A stretch of DNA of 64,000 nt from Pacificimonas aurantium. GTDB taxonomy: Bacteria; Pseudomonadota; Alphaproteobacteria; Sphingomonadales; Sphingomonadaceae. Made by a program: the position numbers and the translations under genes. Every line of letters starts with the position of its first letter. Position 1 is the stretch's first letter. Below the pieces are notes generated by a model. The model worked only from the letters and a program-made list of their open reading frames with translations, was not told the DNA's origin and ran no database searches. The stretch spans positions 186,001-250,000 of the forward strand of contig NZ_JAGSGB010000002.1 in assembly GCF_020092905.1 (NCBI RefSeq), read 5' to 3'. This document shows positions 8,284 through 16,928 of the stretch, in pieces.

Positions 8284-9726
8284 ATGCCCCCCGCCATGAC
8301 GCCAGCTTCGGTCCCGGCCGCTAGGGTGGCGAGTTCATCTCCCTCCCCCCTGCCCGCAGCAGACCGCAGCGAAGCCCGGAGTGGGCGCGGATTTTTCGGC
8401 CATCCGGTGGGCCTTGGCTTCATCGTCTTCACCGAGGCGTGGGAGCGATTCTCCTTCTACGGCATGCAGGCGCTCCTAGTGCTCTACATGACCGGCTATC
8501 TGTTCCTGCCCGAACATAGCGAGAAAGTGGCCGGGTTCGACGCCTTTCGCAGCGTCATGCACGGCGTCTTCGGAGACCTCAGCCCGCAGGCGCTGGCGAC
8601 GCAGACCTTCGGCATCTATGTCGGGCTGGTCTATTTCGCGCCGGTGCTCGGAGGTTTGCTGGGCGACCGCTGGCTCGGTCGGCGGCAGGCCGTATCGCTC
8701 GGCGCCATCTTCATGTGCGTGGGCCATTTCATGATGGCCTTCGACGTGGTGTTTCTGGCGGCGCTCGCGGCACTCATCATCGGGTCGGGCCTGTTGAAGG
8801 GCAATCTGGCCGCGCAGGTAGGCGATCTTTATGCGCGCGACGACCAGCGGCGCGACGCCGGCTTTTCGCTGTACAACATGGCGATCAATGTCGGGGCATT
8901 CCTGGCGCCGCTCGCTTGCGGAACGCTGGGCGAACTTTACGGCTGGCACTACGGCTTTGGCCTGGCGGGGATCGGCATGGCCCTGTCGCTCGCAATCTAT
9001 CGATCCGGCACCCGCCACTTGCCCGACAATCGCGCCGCAGCGACCGATGCACCGGTCGCCGGCCTGCAACCTGGCGACGGGCGGCGGATCATGGCCGTGC
9101 TCGTCATCCTGGTCATTACCGCGCTTTATTGGACGGTGCAGACACAGGTCTGGAACACCTACCCGCTATGGGTGCAAGACCGGGTGATGCGCGATTTCGG
9201 CTGGTTCGAAATGCCGGTCACCTGGTTTCAGTCGCTCGATTCCCTCGCCGTGCTCGTTCTCGCGCCGCCGGTCATCTGGTTCTGGCAGCGCCAGGCGAAA
9301 CGGCGAACGGCGCCGAGCGACCTGGCCAAGATCGCCTTTGGCTGCGCCGTCTTCGCCGGGGCCTGTCTGATGCTCGTCGCCGGAGAAATACTGGCCGGAT
9401 CTGCCCGGGTGGCGATCATCTGGCCGATCCTCTTCCATTTCGTCTGCGCCATCGGGTTTCTCTATGTCGGTCCGGTGGCTATGGCGCTTACCTCTCGGGT
9501 GGCCCCGCCCTCGGTCAACGCGATGATGGTAAGCTGCTATTATCTGGGTATCTTCGTCGGGGGCTTCGGCAGCGGCTTTCTCGGTCGCTTCTTCGAACGG
9601 ATGGACGCAGCCTATTTCTGGCTGCTGCATGCGGCAGTGGTAGGGTCGGGCGCGGTGCTGCTCATCCTGCTCGCGCGGCCGCTGCATCGTGCCATGCGCG
9701 GCCAGAACGGCGACGCCGGCGCATAG
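8284..9726 (+). CDS. POT/PTR-family proton-dependent oligopeptide transporter
   Basis: A 480-residue inner-membrane transporter of the major facilitator superfamily with about 12-14 hydrophobic segments. Signatures are the FGHPVGL lead-in, the ExxERFSFYGM element (EAWERFSFYGMQALLVLYM) where the ExxER glutamates couple proton movement, and YNMAINVGAFLAPL. The family carries di- and tripeptides with little side-chain specificity, and some members take peptidomimetics. The start at 8284 (ATG) lacks a good ribosome site, and ATG 8296 is equally possible. It is divergent from ald and followed by a TonB receptor and a secreted peptidase-like hydrolase on the other strand, suggesting peptide or oligoamide import. 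Confidence 0.92.
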   Translation: MPPAMTPASVPAARVASSSPSPLPAADRSEARSGRGFFGHPVGLGFIVFTEAWERFSFYGMQALLVLYMTGYLFLPEHSEKVAGFDAFRSVMHGVFGDLSPQALATQTFGIYVGLVYFAPVLGGLLGDRWLGRRQAVSLGAIFMCVGHFMMAFDVVFLAALAALIIGSGLLKGNLAAQVGDLYARDDQRRDAGFSLYNMAINVGAFLAPLACGTLGELYGWHYGFGLAGIGMALSLAIYRSGTRHLPDNRAAATDAPVAGLQPGDGRRIMAVLVILVITALYWTVQTQVWNTYPLWVQDRVMRDFGWFEMPVTWFQSLDSLAVLVLAPPVIWFWQRQAKRRTAPSDLAKIAFGCAVFAGACLMLVAGEILAGSARVAIIWPILFHFVCAIGFLYVGPVAMALTSRVAPPSVNAMMVSCYYLGIFVGGFGSGFLGRFFERMDAAYFWLLHAAVVGSGAVLLILLARPLHRAMRGQNGDAGA

Positions 9727-10037
9727 GCGCAGCGACGCTGCCCCCCGTTCTGCACGAGATGCGCAAGAGCAATAGCTACAGGTCCGGTGCGCGCTTCTTG
9801 GCCAGTCGCCAGAGGACAGCTTCGCGTACATCTTAAAGGGCCCTGGCACGTTCGGCTTCCAACTGATCGGCCCTAAAAGCCGTCGGCAGCACCTAACTCC
9901 TGAAGCTCGCATCGATATCGGGCATCGGCGAGGCGGCCGTTGCCCTCTCACCCCCGAACCTCTCAGGCCCCTCGCCTGCTTCCACTGTGGAGGCGAAGGT
10001 CCGCGCCCCGCGCCTTGCCGGCAGGGCCAGGCGCAAA
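9727..10037. other. Intergenic stretch with no gene seen
   Basis: About 310 bases between the convergent POT transporter and the TonB receptor terminator. Short open frames exist but lack ribosome sites and recognisable protein features. I see no RNA gene or repeat. Confidence 0.5.
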
Positions 10038-10068
10038 GAAAAACGCCGGCTCCCGCAGGAACCGGCGC
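10038..10068 (-). terminator. Rho-independent terminator of the TonB receptor gene
   Basis: On the minus strand, CGCCGGTTCC-TGCG-GGAGCCGGCG (10044-10067) forms a 10-bp stem with one G-T pair, followed by TTTTTCT. It lies 47 bases after the receptor stop codon. Confidence 0.85.
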
Positions 10069-10114
10069 TTCTCGACCTTTGACCGGGAGAGCCCCCGGAA
10101 AGGTGCCTGGCTCG

Positions 10115-12247
10115 CTAGAATTCCCGACCTAGCTTGACGCCGAACGTGCGCGGGCGCGTGCGGTTGGAGTTCGCCCAGCCGACATAGGGGTCGATCGCCT
10201 TGTTCTGGTCGGTCAGGTTCTGGCCGTACAGTTCGACATTCATCTGGCCGAAGTCGAAGCCGAGGCGCATGTTGATCAGGTCCAGCTCGTCCGAGGTTTG
10301 CGGCAAGGCCGAAGGGATGAAGGACGACCGGTCGATATAGCTCAGCTTGTCGCGGTGGTTCCAGTCGACGCGGAAGAAGGCCTCGTTCGTGCCGCCCACC
10401 AGAAAGTCGTACTGCGCGCTGACGGTAGAGGAGAATTTCGGCACATAGTCGGTGCGGTCACCGGGATCGTTCACCGGGTCTGTACCTGCTGTGTCGACCA
10501 CTTCACTGTCGATATAGGCACCGTTGAAGCCCAGCGTCAGGCCGCGGACGGGCTCCACCTGCAGGCCCAGCTCGACGCCTTCCGCCTCGACCTTGCCGAT
10601 ATTGCTGCTTTCGCCAAGAAGCTGGCCATTCACGTTCACGAGCCGGCGACGGATCATGTCGTTATAATCGGTGTGGAACGCGGCAATATCGAACCGCACC
10701 GCACCGTTCATCACCGCACCGCGTGTGCCGATCTCGTAGGTCGCGATGTCCTCGGGACCATACGGGTCGAACGGGGCGGTATTGAAGCCGCCGCTCCGGA
10801 AACCTTCGCCGAAGCTGGCGTAGATACTGGCATCGTCGGAAACGTCGTAAGAGGCATAGACGCGCGGGTCGGTCGACTCGAACTTGCCCTCCTGCGGAGT
10901 GCCGGTGCCCGGCGCATACTCGATCAGGCTGGTCTGCTCGTCGTGAAAGTAGCGGACGCCGGCACCGACCGTCAGCCGGTCGGTCAGGTCATAGGCCGCG
11001 TCGGCGAAGAAGGCGTAGGTCTCGGACGAGTTCTCCGAATAATAGTAGAGATCGTCATAAAGCACGCCCCCGCCCTCATAGAGGTCGCCGTTCGGCGCAT
11101 ATACATATTCGTAATCCGCCGTCAGGCTGCGATCGCCGTCGGTGTAGAATGCGCCAAGCGTCCAGGCGAGCGGCCCGCTGTCGGAAACGAGGCGCAATTC
11201 CTGCGAGAACTGGTCGCCCTCGATATAGCGGTCGTCATTCCCCTCGGTATAGCCGTAGTCGACGTTGCCCGGCCGGGCGATGTACGGGAACGGATAATCA
11301 TGGTCGTGATCAGCGTAGGTCGTCGAACTGACCAGCTGTGCGAAGCCGAAATCATAGTTCAGTTCGAGATTGTAGATGGTGAAGTCGAACTGCTTCGGAA
11401 TGAGCACTTTGCTGCGATCCGCGCCGATGTCGACAGTGCGGTCGGGTTCCTCATAACCGGCGCCCAGCTTCGTATCGGCGCGGTGCACCTGGACCATCGC
11501 ATCTGCCGTAAAGGCCCTGCTCGGCTGCCAGCGGGCGCGGCCGCGGAAGACGACGCGCTGCGTGCCATTTCCATCCTCGATGCCGGCCTCGGGCTGGTCG
11601 ATCCAGCCGCCGCCATCCTCGTAAAGGGCGGCGAGGCGAATGCCGAAGGTGCCCTCGCTGACCGGCAGGTTCACGACGGCAGTGCCGCGCGCTCCCACTT
11701 CGCCTTCCTCGACCGTGTACAACTCACCCGAGACACTGCCGCCCACCTCGTAAAGGTCGGGTTTGTTGGAAATGAAGCGTACAACGCCGCCGGCCGAATT
11801 CTGGCCATAAAGGGTGCCTTGCGGCCCCTTCAGGACCTCGACGCGCTCGAAGTCGAGCGTGGCGGGAGAGAGCTGGTCATAGCCGGAGAGCGACAGCGGG
11901 GCTTCGTCAAGATACATGCCCACGAGCGCGCCCGAACCCGACTGGTTCGCGAGGCCGCGCAGGAAGATGGTGTAGCTGCCCGGTCCGTCCTCACGCATTG
12001 TGAGGCCGGGAACGGCGAAGGACAGGTCCTGGATCGTCTCGATCCCCCGCTCCTCCAATTCCTGGCCGCCGAGCACCGAAATGCCCGTTGGCACCTCGGT
12101 GATGCTCTGCTCCCGCTTCAGTGCGGTGACGACGATGACGTCACCAGAATACTGGTCGTCTTCGGTCTGCGATTCTGTCTGCGCGCTGGCCGGACTGGCC
12201 GAGGCAAAAAGGACGGCAGTGCCGGAAAGAAGAATAAACTTGCGCAT
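10115..12247 (-). CDS. TonB-dependent outer-membrane receptor
   Basis: A 710-residue receptor. The N-terminus MRKFILLSGTAVLFASASPASAQ is a signal peptide. A TonB-box-like DVIVVTA follows, then a plug domain (VPTGISVLGGQELEERG, FERVEVLKGPQGTLYGQNSAGG) and a long beta-barrel ending in the terminal Phe of KLGREF. The start at 12247 is the only one giving an intact signal peptide; the upstream extension has no exported character. It lies 106 bases downstream of the P1-family hydrolase gene on the same strand and may share its transcript. This implies that the receptor takes up the hydrolase's substrate or product. No iron operator is seen upstream, so a siderophore role is less likely. Confidence 0.92.
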   Translation of the reverse strand: MRKFILLSGTAVLFASASPASAQTESQTEDDQYSGDVIVVTALKREQSITEVPTGISVLGGQELEERGIETIQDLSFAVPGLTMREDGPGSYTIFLRGLANQSGSGALVGMYLDEAPLSLSGYDQLSPATLDFERVEVLKGPQGTLYGQNSAGGVVRFISNKPDLYEVGGSVSGELYTVEEGEVGARGTAVVNLPVSEGTFGIRLAALYEDGGGWIDQPEAGIEDGNGTQRVVFRGRARWQPSRAFTADAMVQVHRADTKLGAGYEEPDRTVDIGADRSKVLIPKQFDFTIYNLELNYDFGFAQLVSSTTYADHDHDYPFPYIARPGNVDYGYTEGNDDRYIEGDQFSQELRLVSDSGPLAWTLGAFYTDGDRSLTADYEYVYAPNGDLYEGGGVLYDDLYYYSENSSETYAFFADAAYDLTDRLTVGAGVRYFHDEQTSLIEYAPGTGTPQEGKFESTDPRVYASYDVSDDASIYASFGEGFRSGGFNTAPFDPYGPEDIATYEIGTRGAVMNGAVRFDIAAFHTDYNDMIRRRLVNVNGQLLGESSNIGKVEAEGVELGLQVEPVRGLTLGFNGAYIDSEVVDTAGTDPVNDPGDRTDYVPKFSSTVSAQYDFLVGGTNEAFFRVDWNHRDKLSYIDRSSFIPSALPQTSDELDLINMRLGFDFGQMNVELYGQNLTDQNKAIDPYVGWANSNRTRPRTFGVKLGREF

Positions 12248-12353
12248 GAAACCCCCCTGGTCGAACGGTTCCTGAAGTGAATGATCTTTGGGCGCATCAT
12301 ACGAGATGCGAAAACAGGAAAGCCGTGGTGCATCCCCGGCACCACCCGCTGGC

Positions 12354-13787
12354 TTACTCGCCTGTGCGCGTGCCCACCTGTTGCCAGCGGCCAGGATTGA
12401 CGACCACCCGATCCGCCTCGAACCGCAGAACCATCGGATAGCGTCTGGGCACCGTGAACAGCCCGCCTTCTGCCGGTTGCAGCTCGGTCTGTTCGCCCGA
12501 CGGAAGGTAGCGTATCTCGCGGTTGCCGGTTCCCTCCGCGTAAAGCTTTCCGCCGCGAGCCGTAACGCGAAAACTTGCATAGTCGCTGAAGCGGTAGTCG
12601 CCCGCATAACCGGCGAGAAGCGCCGGGTCGGGCCGTGCGCCGGCGAGAGGCTGGACCACCTCGGGCTGCTCCGGAACGGCCGACAAGATGGCGTCCCACA
12701 TCAGCTCCGAGGCGACGGTGCCGATCTCGGCAGTAACGAGGCTGTCTCCCGGCCCGGCCTGGACCTCGCCGGTCGAAACGGCGTACAGCACATCGCCGTC
12801 CAGCTCGGTGGCGTAAGGCTGGATCGCGCGGGCCATCGATGTGTTCACCTGTACCGCCAGCCTTTTCAGTTCCACCTGGCTCATCTTGCGATTGGTGACG
12901 ACGACGCTGATCGTGGTGTTCAGCCGGTCGGGATCTTCGTCATGCTCGCCGTCCCAGTCGGGTTGCAGGCTATCCGGCGTCGCGCTCATCAGGTCGTGCG
13001 CGGTGAGGTTGTCGGGCCAGCCCGGACGCTTGTAGCAGGCGACGATGTTACCGTCGCGGTCGGTCACCGCGCCAAGCGCATTGACCACGGTGAACACCGC
13101 TACCTTGATGTCGCCGATCTGCCGAAACGCGGCGCCCTGGCCCGATTTCGCGTGACAGCCCCACAGCGCCCCGTTCACAGCGAAACGCCCCCCTCCATAG
13201 GCGCCGCGCGGGAACACCCCCGGCTCCGCCGCCCGCAACGCCGCCTGAGCGAGCCGCTTGTCGGGATAGATCTCGTTATAGCGGCGCGGACCCATGTCGT
13301 AGATGATCGAGCCGAGCGTCAGCCCGACATTGTTCCAGGCCCCGCTGCGCGTGCCGTCATCGAGCAGGGCCGTGTTCAGCGCCGTTGCCGTTTCCAGGCC
13401 GTAGAACGTCCCCCCGGACAGCACGATGGCGTCGACGAGGGCATGCGGATAGCCGATTGCGACATAGTCGCTGTTGAGCGTACCGGGCCCCCCGCCGCTC
13501 GCGTCCATCGCGACTTGTGCGCCCTCCTTGAAGCGGATCACCGTGGCGCCCGTCGGACCGTCTTCATACTGGCCCGTACCGATGAGGATTTCGGGCCAGT
13601 CGAAGCGCAGCGCGTCCGGGCCGTCGAAGCCGTCGTTGATCGTCAACGGCAACTCGGCCTGCGGCGTGGCGGGGTCTGTCTGCGTCTGCCCGCTGGCTGG
13701 AGAAGCCGACGAAAATACCGTCAGCGCGGTTGCGGCAGTAAGGATTGACCGCGCGCCGGCGCGCTTCGCGATGATCTTGGGGAACAT
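12354..13787 (-). CDS. Exported P1-family (DmpA/BapA/NylC-type) N-terminal-nucleophile hydrolase with extra C-terminal domain
   Basis: A 477-residue protein. Residues 1-33 form a signal peptide, so it acts in the periplasm or outside. Residues 50-370 match peptidase family P1/S58: GTGQYEDGPTG, the glycine-rich ALVDAIVLSGGT, and then NTTISVVVTN at 290-299. In this family the precursor cuts itself before a Ser or Thr that becomes the nucleophile, so Asn290/Thr291 is the expected site, as in ThnT and NylC. From about 388 (LAGYAGDYRF, then GGKLYAEGTG) there is an added beta-rich domain resembling DUF3471 of serine hydrolases. The start is set by AGGAGG seven bases before ATG 13787. Substrate candidates are D- or beta-aminopeptides or oligoamides. 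Confidence 0.85.
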   Translation of the reverse strand: MFPKIIAKRAGARSILTAATALTVFSSASPASGQTQTDPATPQAELPLTINDGFDGPDALRFDWPEILIGTGQYEDGPTGATVIRFKEGAQVAMDASGGGPGTLNSDYVAIGYPHALVDAIVLSGGTFYGLETATALNTALLDDGTRSGAWNNVGLTLGSIIYDMGPRRYNEIYPDKRLAQAALRAAEPGVFPRGAYGGGRFAVNGALWGCHAKSGQGAAFRQIGDIKVAVFTVVNALGAVTDRDGNIVACYKRPGWPDNLTAHDLMSATPDSLQPDWDGEHDEDPDRLNTTISVVVTNRKMSQVELKRLAVQVNTSMARAIQPYATELDGDVLYAVSTGEVQAGPGDSLVTAEIGTVASELMWDAILSAVPEQPEVVQPLAGARPDPALLAGYAGDYRFSDYASFRVTARGGKLYAEGTGNREIRYLPSGEQTELQPAEGGLFTVPRRYPMVLRFEADRVVVNPGRWQQVGTRTGE

Positions 13788-13794
13788 AGATGGA

Positions 13795-13800
13795 CCTCCT
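13795..13800 (-). promoter_or_regulatory. Ribosome binding site of the P1-family hydrolase
   Basis: AGGAGG on the minus strand, seven bases before ATG 13787. It fixes the start that exposes the signal peptide, against a reading beginning 42 bases earlier. Confidence 0.8.
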
Positions 13801-13940
13801 CGGGCTCTTTTTCCGCAGCTTATTGGCAATGGCGAAGCGCTCCAGCCATTTGCGAAACCGGTGGAAGGCGGTGCATGCTTGGCACCATCGCGCTGAAGCT
13901 TGGCACGTGGCAGCTTCCCGATTTGGAGTAGTGTGGAAAA

Positions 13941-14465
13941 ATGACGTGTACGCCGGTCAACGACGCCATTGGGGCGTGGCAGCCCATGCGGCCGGCAGAC
14001 CTTGCCGCCACAGTTCGGCTCGCGGACGAGGTCTTTCCGGACTACCGTGAAGACCGGGCCGTGTTCGCCGAAAAGCTCTGGCTCTACCCGGAGGGTTGTT
14101 TCGTGCTCCCTCTCGATACGGAGAATGTGGGCGGATATGTCTTCTCACATCCGTGGATAACGGGCCGCGTGCCCGCGCTGAACCAGAAGCTGGGCGCACT
14201 GCCGCCGCAGTGTGATTGCCTCTACCTGCATGATCTTACGCTCGCGCCGGCCCGGCGCGGACAAGGCCTGGCCGGCGCCATGGTGCGCCGGCTGGAAACT
14301 CATGCGCGGCAGGCCGCTTTCGAGAGGCTGGCGCTCACGTCCCTGGCAGGGTCTACGGCCTTCTGGCGCGCAGCGGGCTTTAGGCACGGCACGCTTCTGA
14401 GCGACGAAGCCCCCCTCACCGCCTATGGCCCGGGAGCGCAATATATGGTCCGCGATCTGCGCTAA
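13941..14465 (+). CDS. GNAT-family N-acetyltransferase
   Basis: A 174-residue GNAT-fold protein. The acetyl-CoA motif A is LTLAPARRGQGLAGAMVRRLE at about residues 92-112 (RGQGLA is the pyrophosphate loop), followed by ALTSLAGSTAFWRAAGF, the usual motif B. No signal peptide. It probably acetylates an amine or a protein N-terminus, but the substrate is unknown. It is divergent from the P1-family hydrolase gene with about 150 bases between, and followed by the convergent tRNA-Pro. Confidence 0.85.
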   Translation: MTCTPVNDAIGAWQPMRPADLAATVRLADEVFPDYREDRAVFAEKLWLYPEGCFVLPLDTENVGGYVFSHPWITGRVPALNQKLGALPPQCDCLYLHDLTLAPARRGQGLAGAMVRRLETHARQAAFERLALTSLAGSTAFWRAAGFRHGTLLSDEAPLTAYGPGAQYMVRDLR

Positions 14466-14586
14466 GGTCCCTGATCGCGAGGGGTTTTCCTCAGGAAGCC
14501 CGATTCCACCCTCCCGGAAGCCGCAGCAGCAATCCGGACGCTGTATATATCTTTGTTGAGCTTCGGAGCGATGGAACGCTCTGGTA

Positions 14587-14666
<80 letters not shown>

Positions 14667-14862
14667 ACGCCCGGGGAGCCTTAGCTTTCCGGTCTGTTCA
14701 GGCCAACCCGCAATCGGATTTCGTCGGCACAGGCTGACGAACTGCCAAACCCGAACCCAAGAAGGCCGAAATAGTCCCCGAACACCCGGCTCCCCTGAGC
14801 CGCTGGCGGTTCGTCGAACCTCCTCCGGCATCGCCGGCGCCTCATCGGTCGAACCTTCGAAC

Positions 14863-16362
14863 CTACTCGCGAACTGGATCGGGACGCCGCTGCCTGCGAC
14901 CCTGCCGGGCAAGATAGTAGAGGACCCCGCCCCCCACTGCGATCAGGAGCGCGTCCACCAGCCATACCAGGCCAGACACCCGAGCGCCGCCAAGGCTCAC
15001 CGCGTGAACGAGGCCGATTGCGACCGCAAGCCCAGCCGCGGCCGCCTTTCCTCCCAGAGTGAGACTGTTCGGGGAGAAAAAGGCCGCGGCAGCGAGCATG
15101 GCAAGGCAGACCCCGCCCCATATAGCGATCAGGGCGGTGTAGTGCCCGCCAGGGAAGAGGACCGCGCAGAGGGCCGCGGCGGCCAGTCCGACAGGCTGTC
15201 CCCAGACCACTGCCGCCCAAACGCGCTCCCAGCCCGGCGCCGGACGCCCCTTGTCGCGCCTGCGTACCAGCCAGATGTTCACGCCGCCTACAGCAAGATA
15301 GGTCATGCCGAGGCCAAGAAGTCCGTAGGCGATCTTGACGATGCCCCCGCCGAACCAACCGAAATGCAAGGGACCGAGAGCACCGAAAACACGCTCGCCA
15401 AGCGAGCCGTCGGCGATGTTCTTCTTGTAATAGATGTCCCCGGACCGAGTGATCCCAACGCTGCGTACCCCGGCCAGTGCTTGTTCGTTCCGGAGGTCGA
15501 AGATTGCGGCCGCGCCCGCTTCGGTGGGATGCTCCACGGTAATGCGTTCCAGCATATCGCCGTCGGGCAAGCGTTCGAACATGGGCTGCAAGTCGAGAAT
15601 TGGCGCGGCTGCCGAATTTTCTGGCGGTTCGGGCGGCGTGAAAAGGGCGTAGATACGTCCGGTGTCACCACTGAACATGGCCATGCCCAACACGCCGACA
15701 ATGATTGTCGTCAGCCCCAGAAATGCGCCGGTGAGTGACACGACAAGATGGAATGGGAGGCCCCATACGCCGATCCGGTTGTGAAGGTCCGCCTCCTGCA
15801 GACGTTCGGATCCGCCGACGCGCAGGTGAAAGGCGTCGCGAAAGATGCGCGGATGCGCGCAGAGACCGGAGATCAGCGACGAGAGCAGCGCCACCCCCGT
15901 CATCCCGACGATGAATATGCCCCATGCCGACGGCAGATGCAGGAAGATATGCAGGCGCGTGACAAACTCGCTCCAGGCCCGTTTCAGAGGGGCGACATCT
16001 CCATCGGCATCGGCAACGAAGGCGGTGCGCCCCTCCTCGGCATCCACATAGAGGGTAAGAAAGGGCTGATCCGCGGTGGGTATGGCGAGTCGGACGTGAT
16101 GCACCTCGCCCGAAGCCTGTTCGATTGAACGCTCCAACGCCCGCTGGAGGTCGGCGGGCGTTACCTGGCTGGTCCGTTGTACCTTGGGGTTCTCCCACGC
16201 GGCGAACTCGTGGACGAAGACCGCCAGAGTCCCCGACAGGCATACGATGTAGATCGCCGCGGCGAAGGCAAGACCGAGGGCACTATGCCCCTTGAGTACG
16301 GCTTGCACGAAGCCCGGCGGGATCCGGGACATCAAAGGCTTGCGGCGTGCCTCGACGCTCAT
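14863..16362 (-). CDS. PepSY-domain membrane protein (PepSY-associated TM family, siderophore/iron uptake type)
   Basis: A 499-residue inner-membrane protein. ATG 16362 ([13 protein letters not shown]) is followed by TM1 ([20 protein letters not shown]), a large periplasmic loop with PepSY features ([15 protein letters not shown]), TM segments near [21 protein letters not shown] and [21 protein letters not shown], and a C-terminal block of four to five TM helices. Such proteins accompany siderophore receptors and some reduce ferric siderophores. The start codon overlaps the stop of the upstream small membrane gene (ATGA), so translation is coupled. It is the third gene of an operon headed by a TonB receptor. 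Confidence 0.88.
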   Translation of the reverse strand: MSVEARRKPLMSRIPPGFVQAVLKGHSALGLAFAAAIYIVCLSGTLAVFVHEFAAWENPKVQRTSQVTPADLQRALERSIEQASGEVHHVRLAIPTADQPFLTLYVDAEEGRTAFVADADGDVAPLKRAWSEFVTRLHIFLHLPSAWGIFIVGMTGVALLSSLISGLCAHPRIFRDAFHLRVGGSERLQEADLHNRIGVWGLPFHLVVSLTGAFLGLTTIIVGVLGMAMFSGDTGRIYALFTPPEPPENSAAAPILDLQPMFERLPDGDMLERITVEHPTEAGAAAIFDLRNEQALAGVRSVGITRSGDIYYKKNIADGSLGERVFGALGPLHFGWFGGGIVKIAYGLLGLGMTYLAVGGVNIWLVRRRDKGRPAPGWERVWAAVVWGQPVGLAAAALCAVLFPGGHYTALIAIWGGVCLAMLAAAAFFSPNSLTLGGKAAAAGLAVAIGLVHAVSLGGARVSGLVWLVDALLIAVGGGVLYYLARQGRRQRRPDPVRE

Positions 16363-16928
16363 CCGAAGCCTTTCAGGATCGAAAGCCCGAACCCGAGCAC
16401 GGCAACACCAACCAGTACGGCCGTTGCGCGCAGAATGCGATTGTCTGCAAGCGTCCACGCCATCGCAGCGCCCCAGGTCACCGGGACGAGCAGCCCCCCG
16501 ATGACCAGACGGGTCTGCTCGGCCCCGCCGGCCCATACCGACCAGAAGATGCCGACAGCCATTGCCGCTACCATGCCAATCGGCCCGGCAAGCAGCCAGC
16601 GGAGCGTGCTCCGCCACCAGCTCGGTTTACGCTCGAGCGGTTCGGGCGCGAGGCTTTTGTTGCGCGCCGAACGCCTGGGCTCGCGCACGACCATGCCGCC
16701 AGCTACGACGGCCAGTACGGCGACGGAGGCGAGGGTCATAGCCACAAACACGCCGCGTATACTGCCGAGGGTAACGCTCCCGAGCGTGCAGGCGGCCAGA
16801 AGTAGCGCCCAGCCGCCGGCTTTCGCGACGCCGCCGCCCTTGCCTCTACTCCCCCATGACCGGCGCAGCGAGATGCCGCCACCGGCGGCAAGGGCGGCCA
16901 TCATCGACATGACTGCCGCTTCGCTCAA
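16359..16928 (-). CDS. Small membrane protein resembling a DUF3325-DUF3649 fusion
   Basis: A 189-residue protein with four to five hydrophobic segments (GWALLLAACTLGSVTLG, GVFVAMTLASVAVLAVVAGG, AGPIGMVAAMAVGIFWSVWAG, and two near the end). The first half has the SLRRSWG then GGWALLL pattern I associate with DUF3325, and the second half (WRSTLRWLLAGPIG, then a WTLADNRILRA stretch) resembles DUF3649. These two families normally sit as separate small genes beside PepSY proteins in iron operons. Here they seem joined. The likely start is TTG 16928, whose first bases overlap the receptor stop (TTGA) with GGAAG nine bases upstream. ATG 16910 is the alternative. Confidence 0.65.
   Translation of the reverse strand: MSEAAVMSMMAALAAGGGISLRRSWGSRGKGGGVAKAGGWALLLAACTLGSVTLGSIRGVFVAMTLASVAVLAVVAGGMVVREPRRSARNKSLAPEPLERKPSWWRSTLRWLLAGPIGMVAAMAVGIFWSVWAGGAEQTRLVIGGLLVPVTWGAAMAWTLADNRILRATAVLVGVAVLGFGLSILKGFG

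Noticed and set aside
10298-12280. 660-codon open frame on the plus strand antisense to the TonB receptor
   Set aside because: No protein family features, no ribosome site, amino acid make-up of a shadow frame in GC-rich DNA. The receptor on the other strand is certain.
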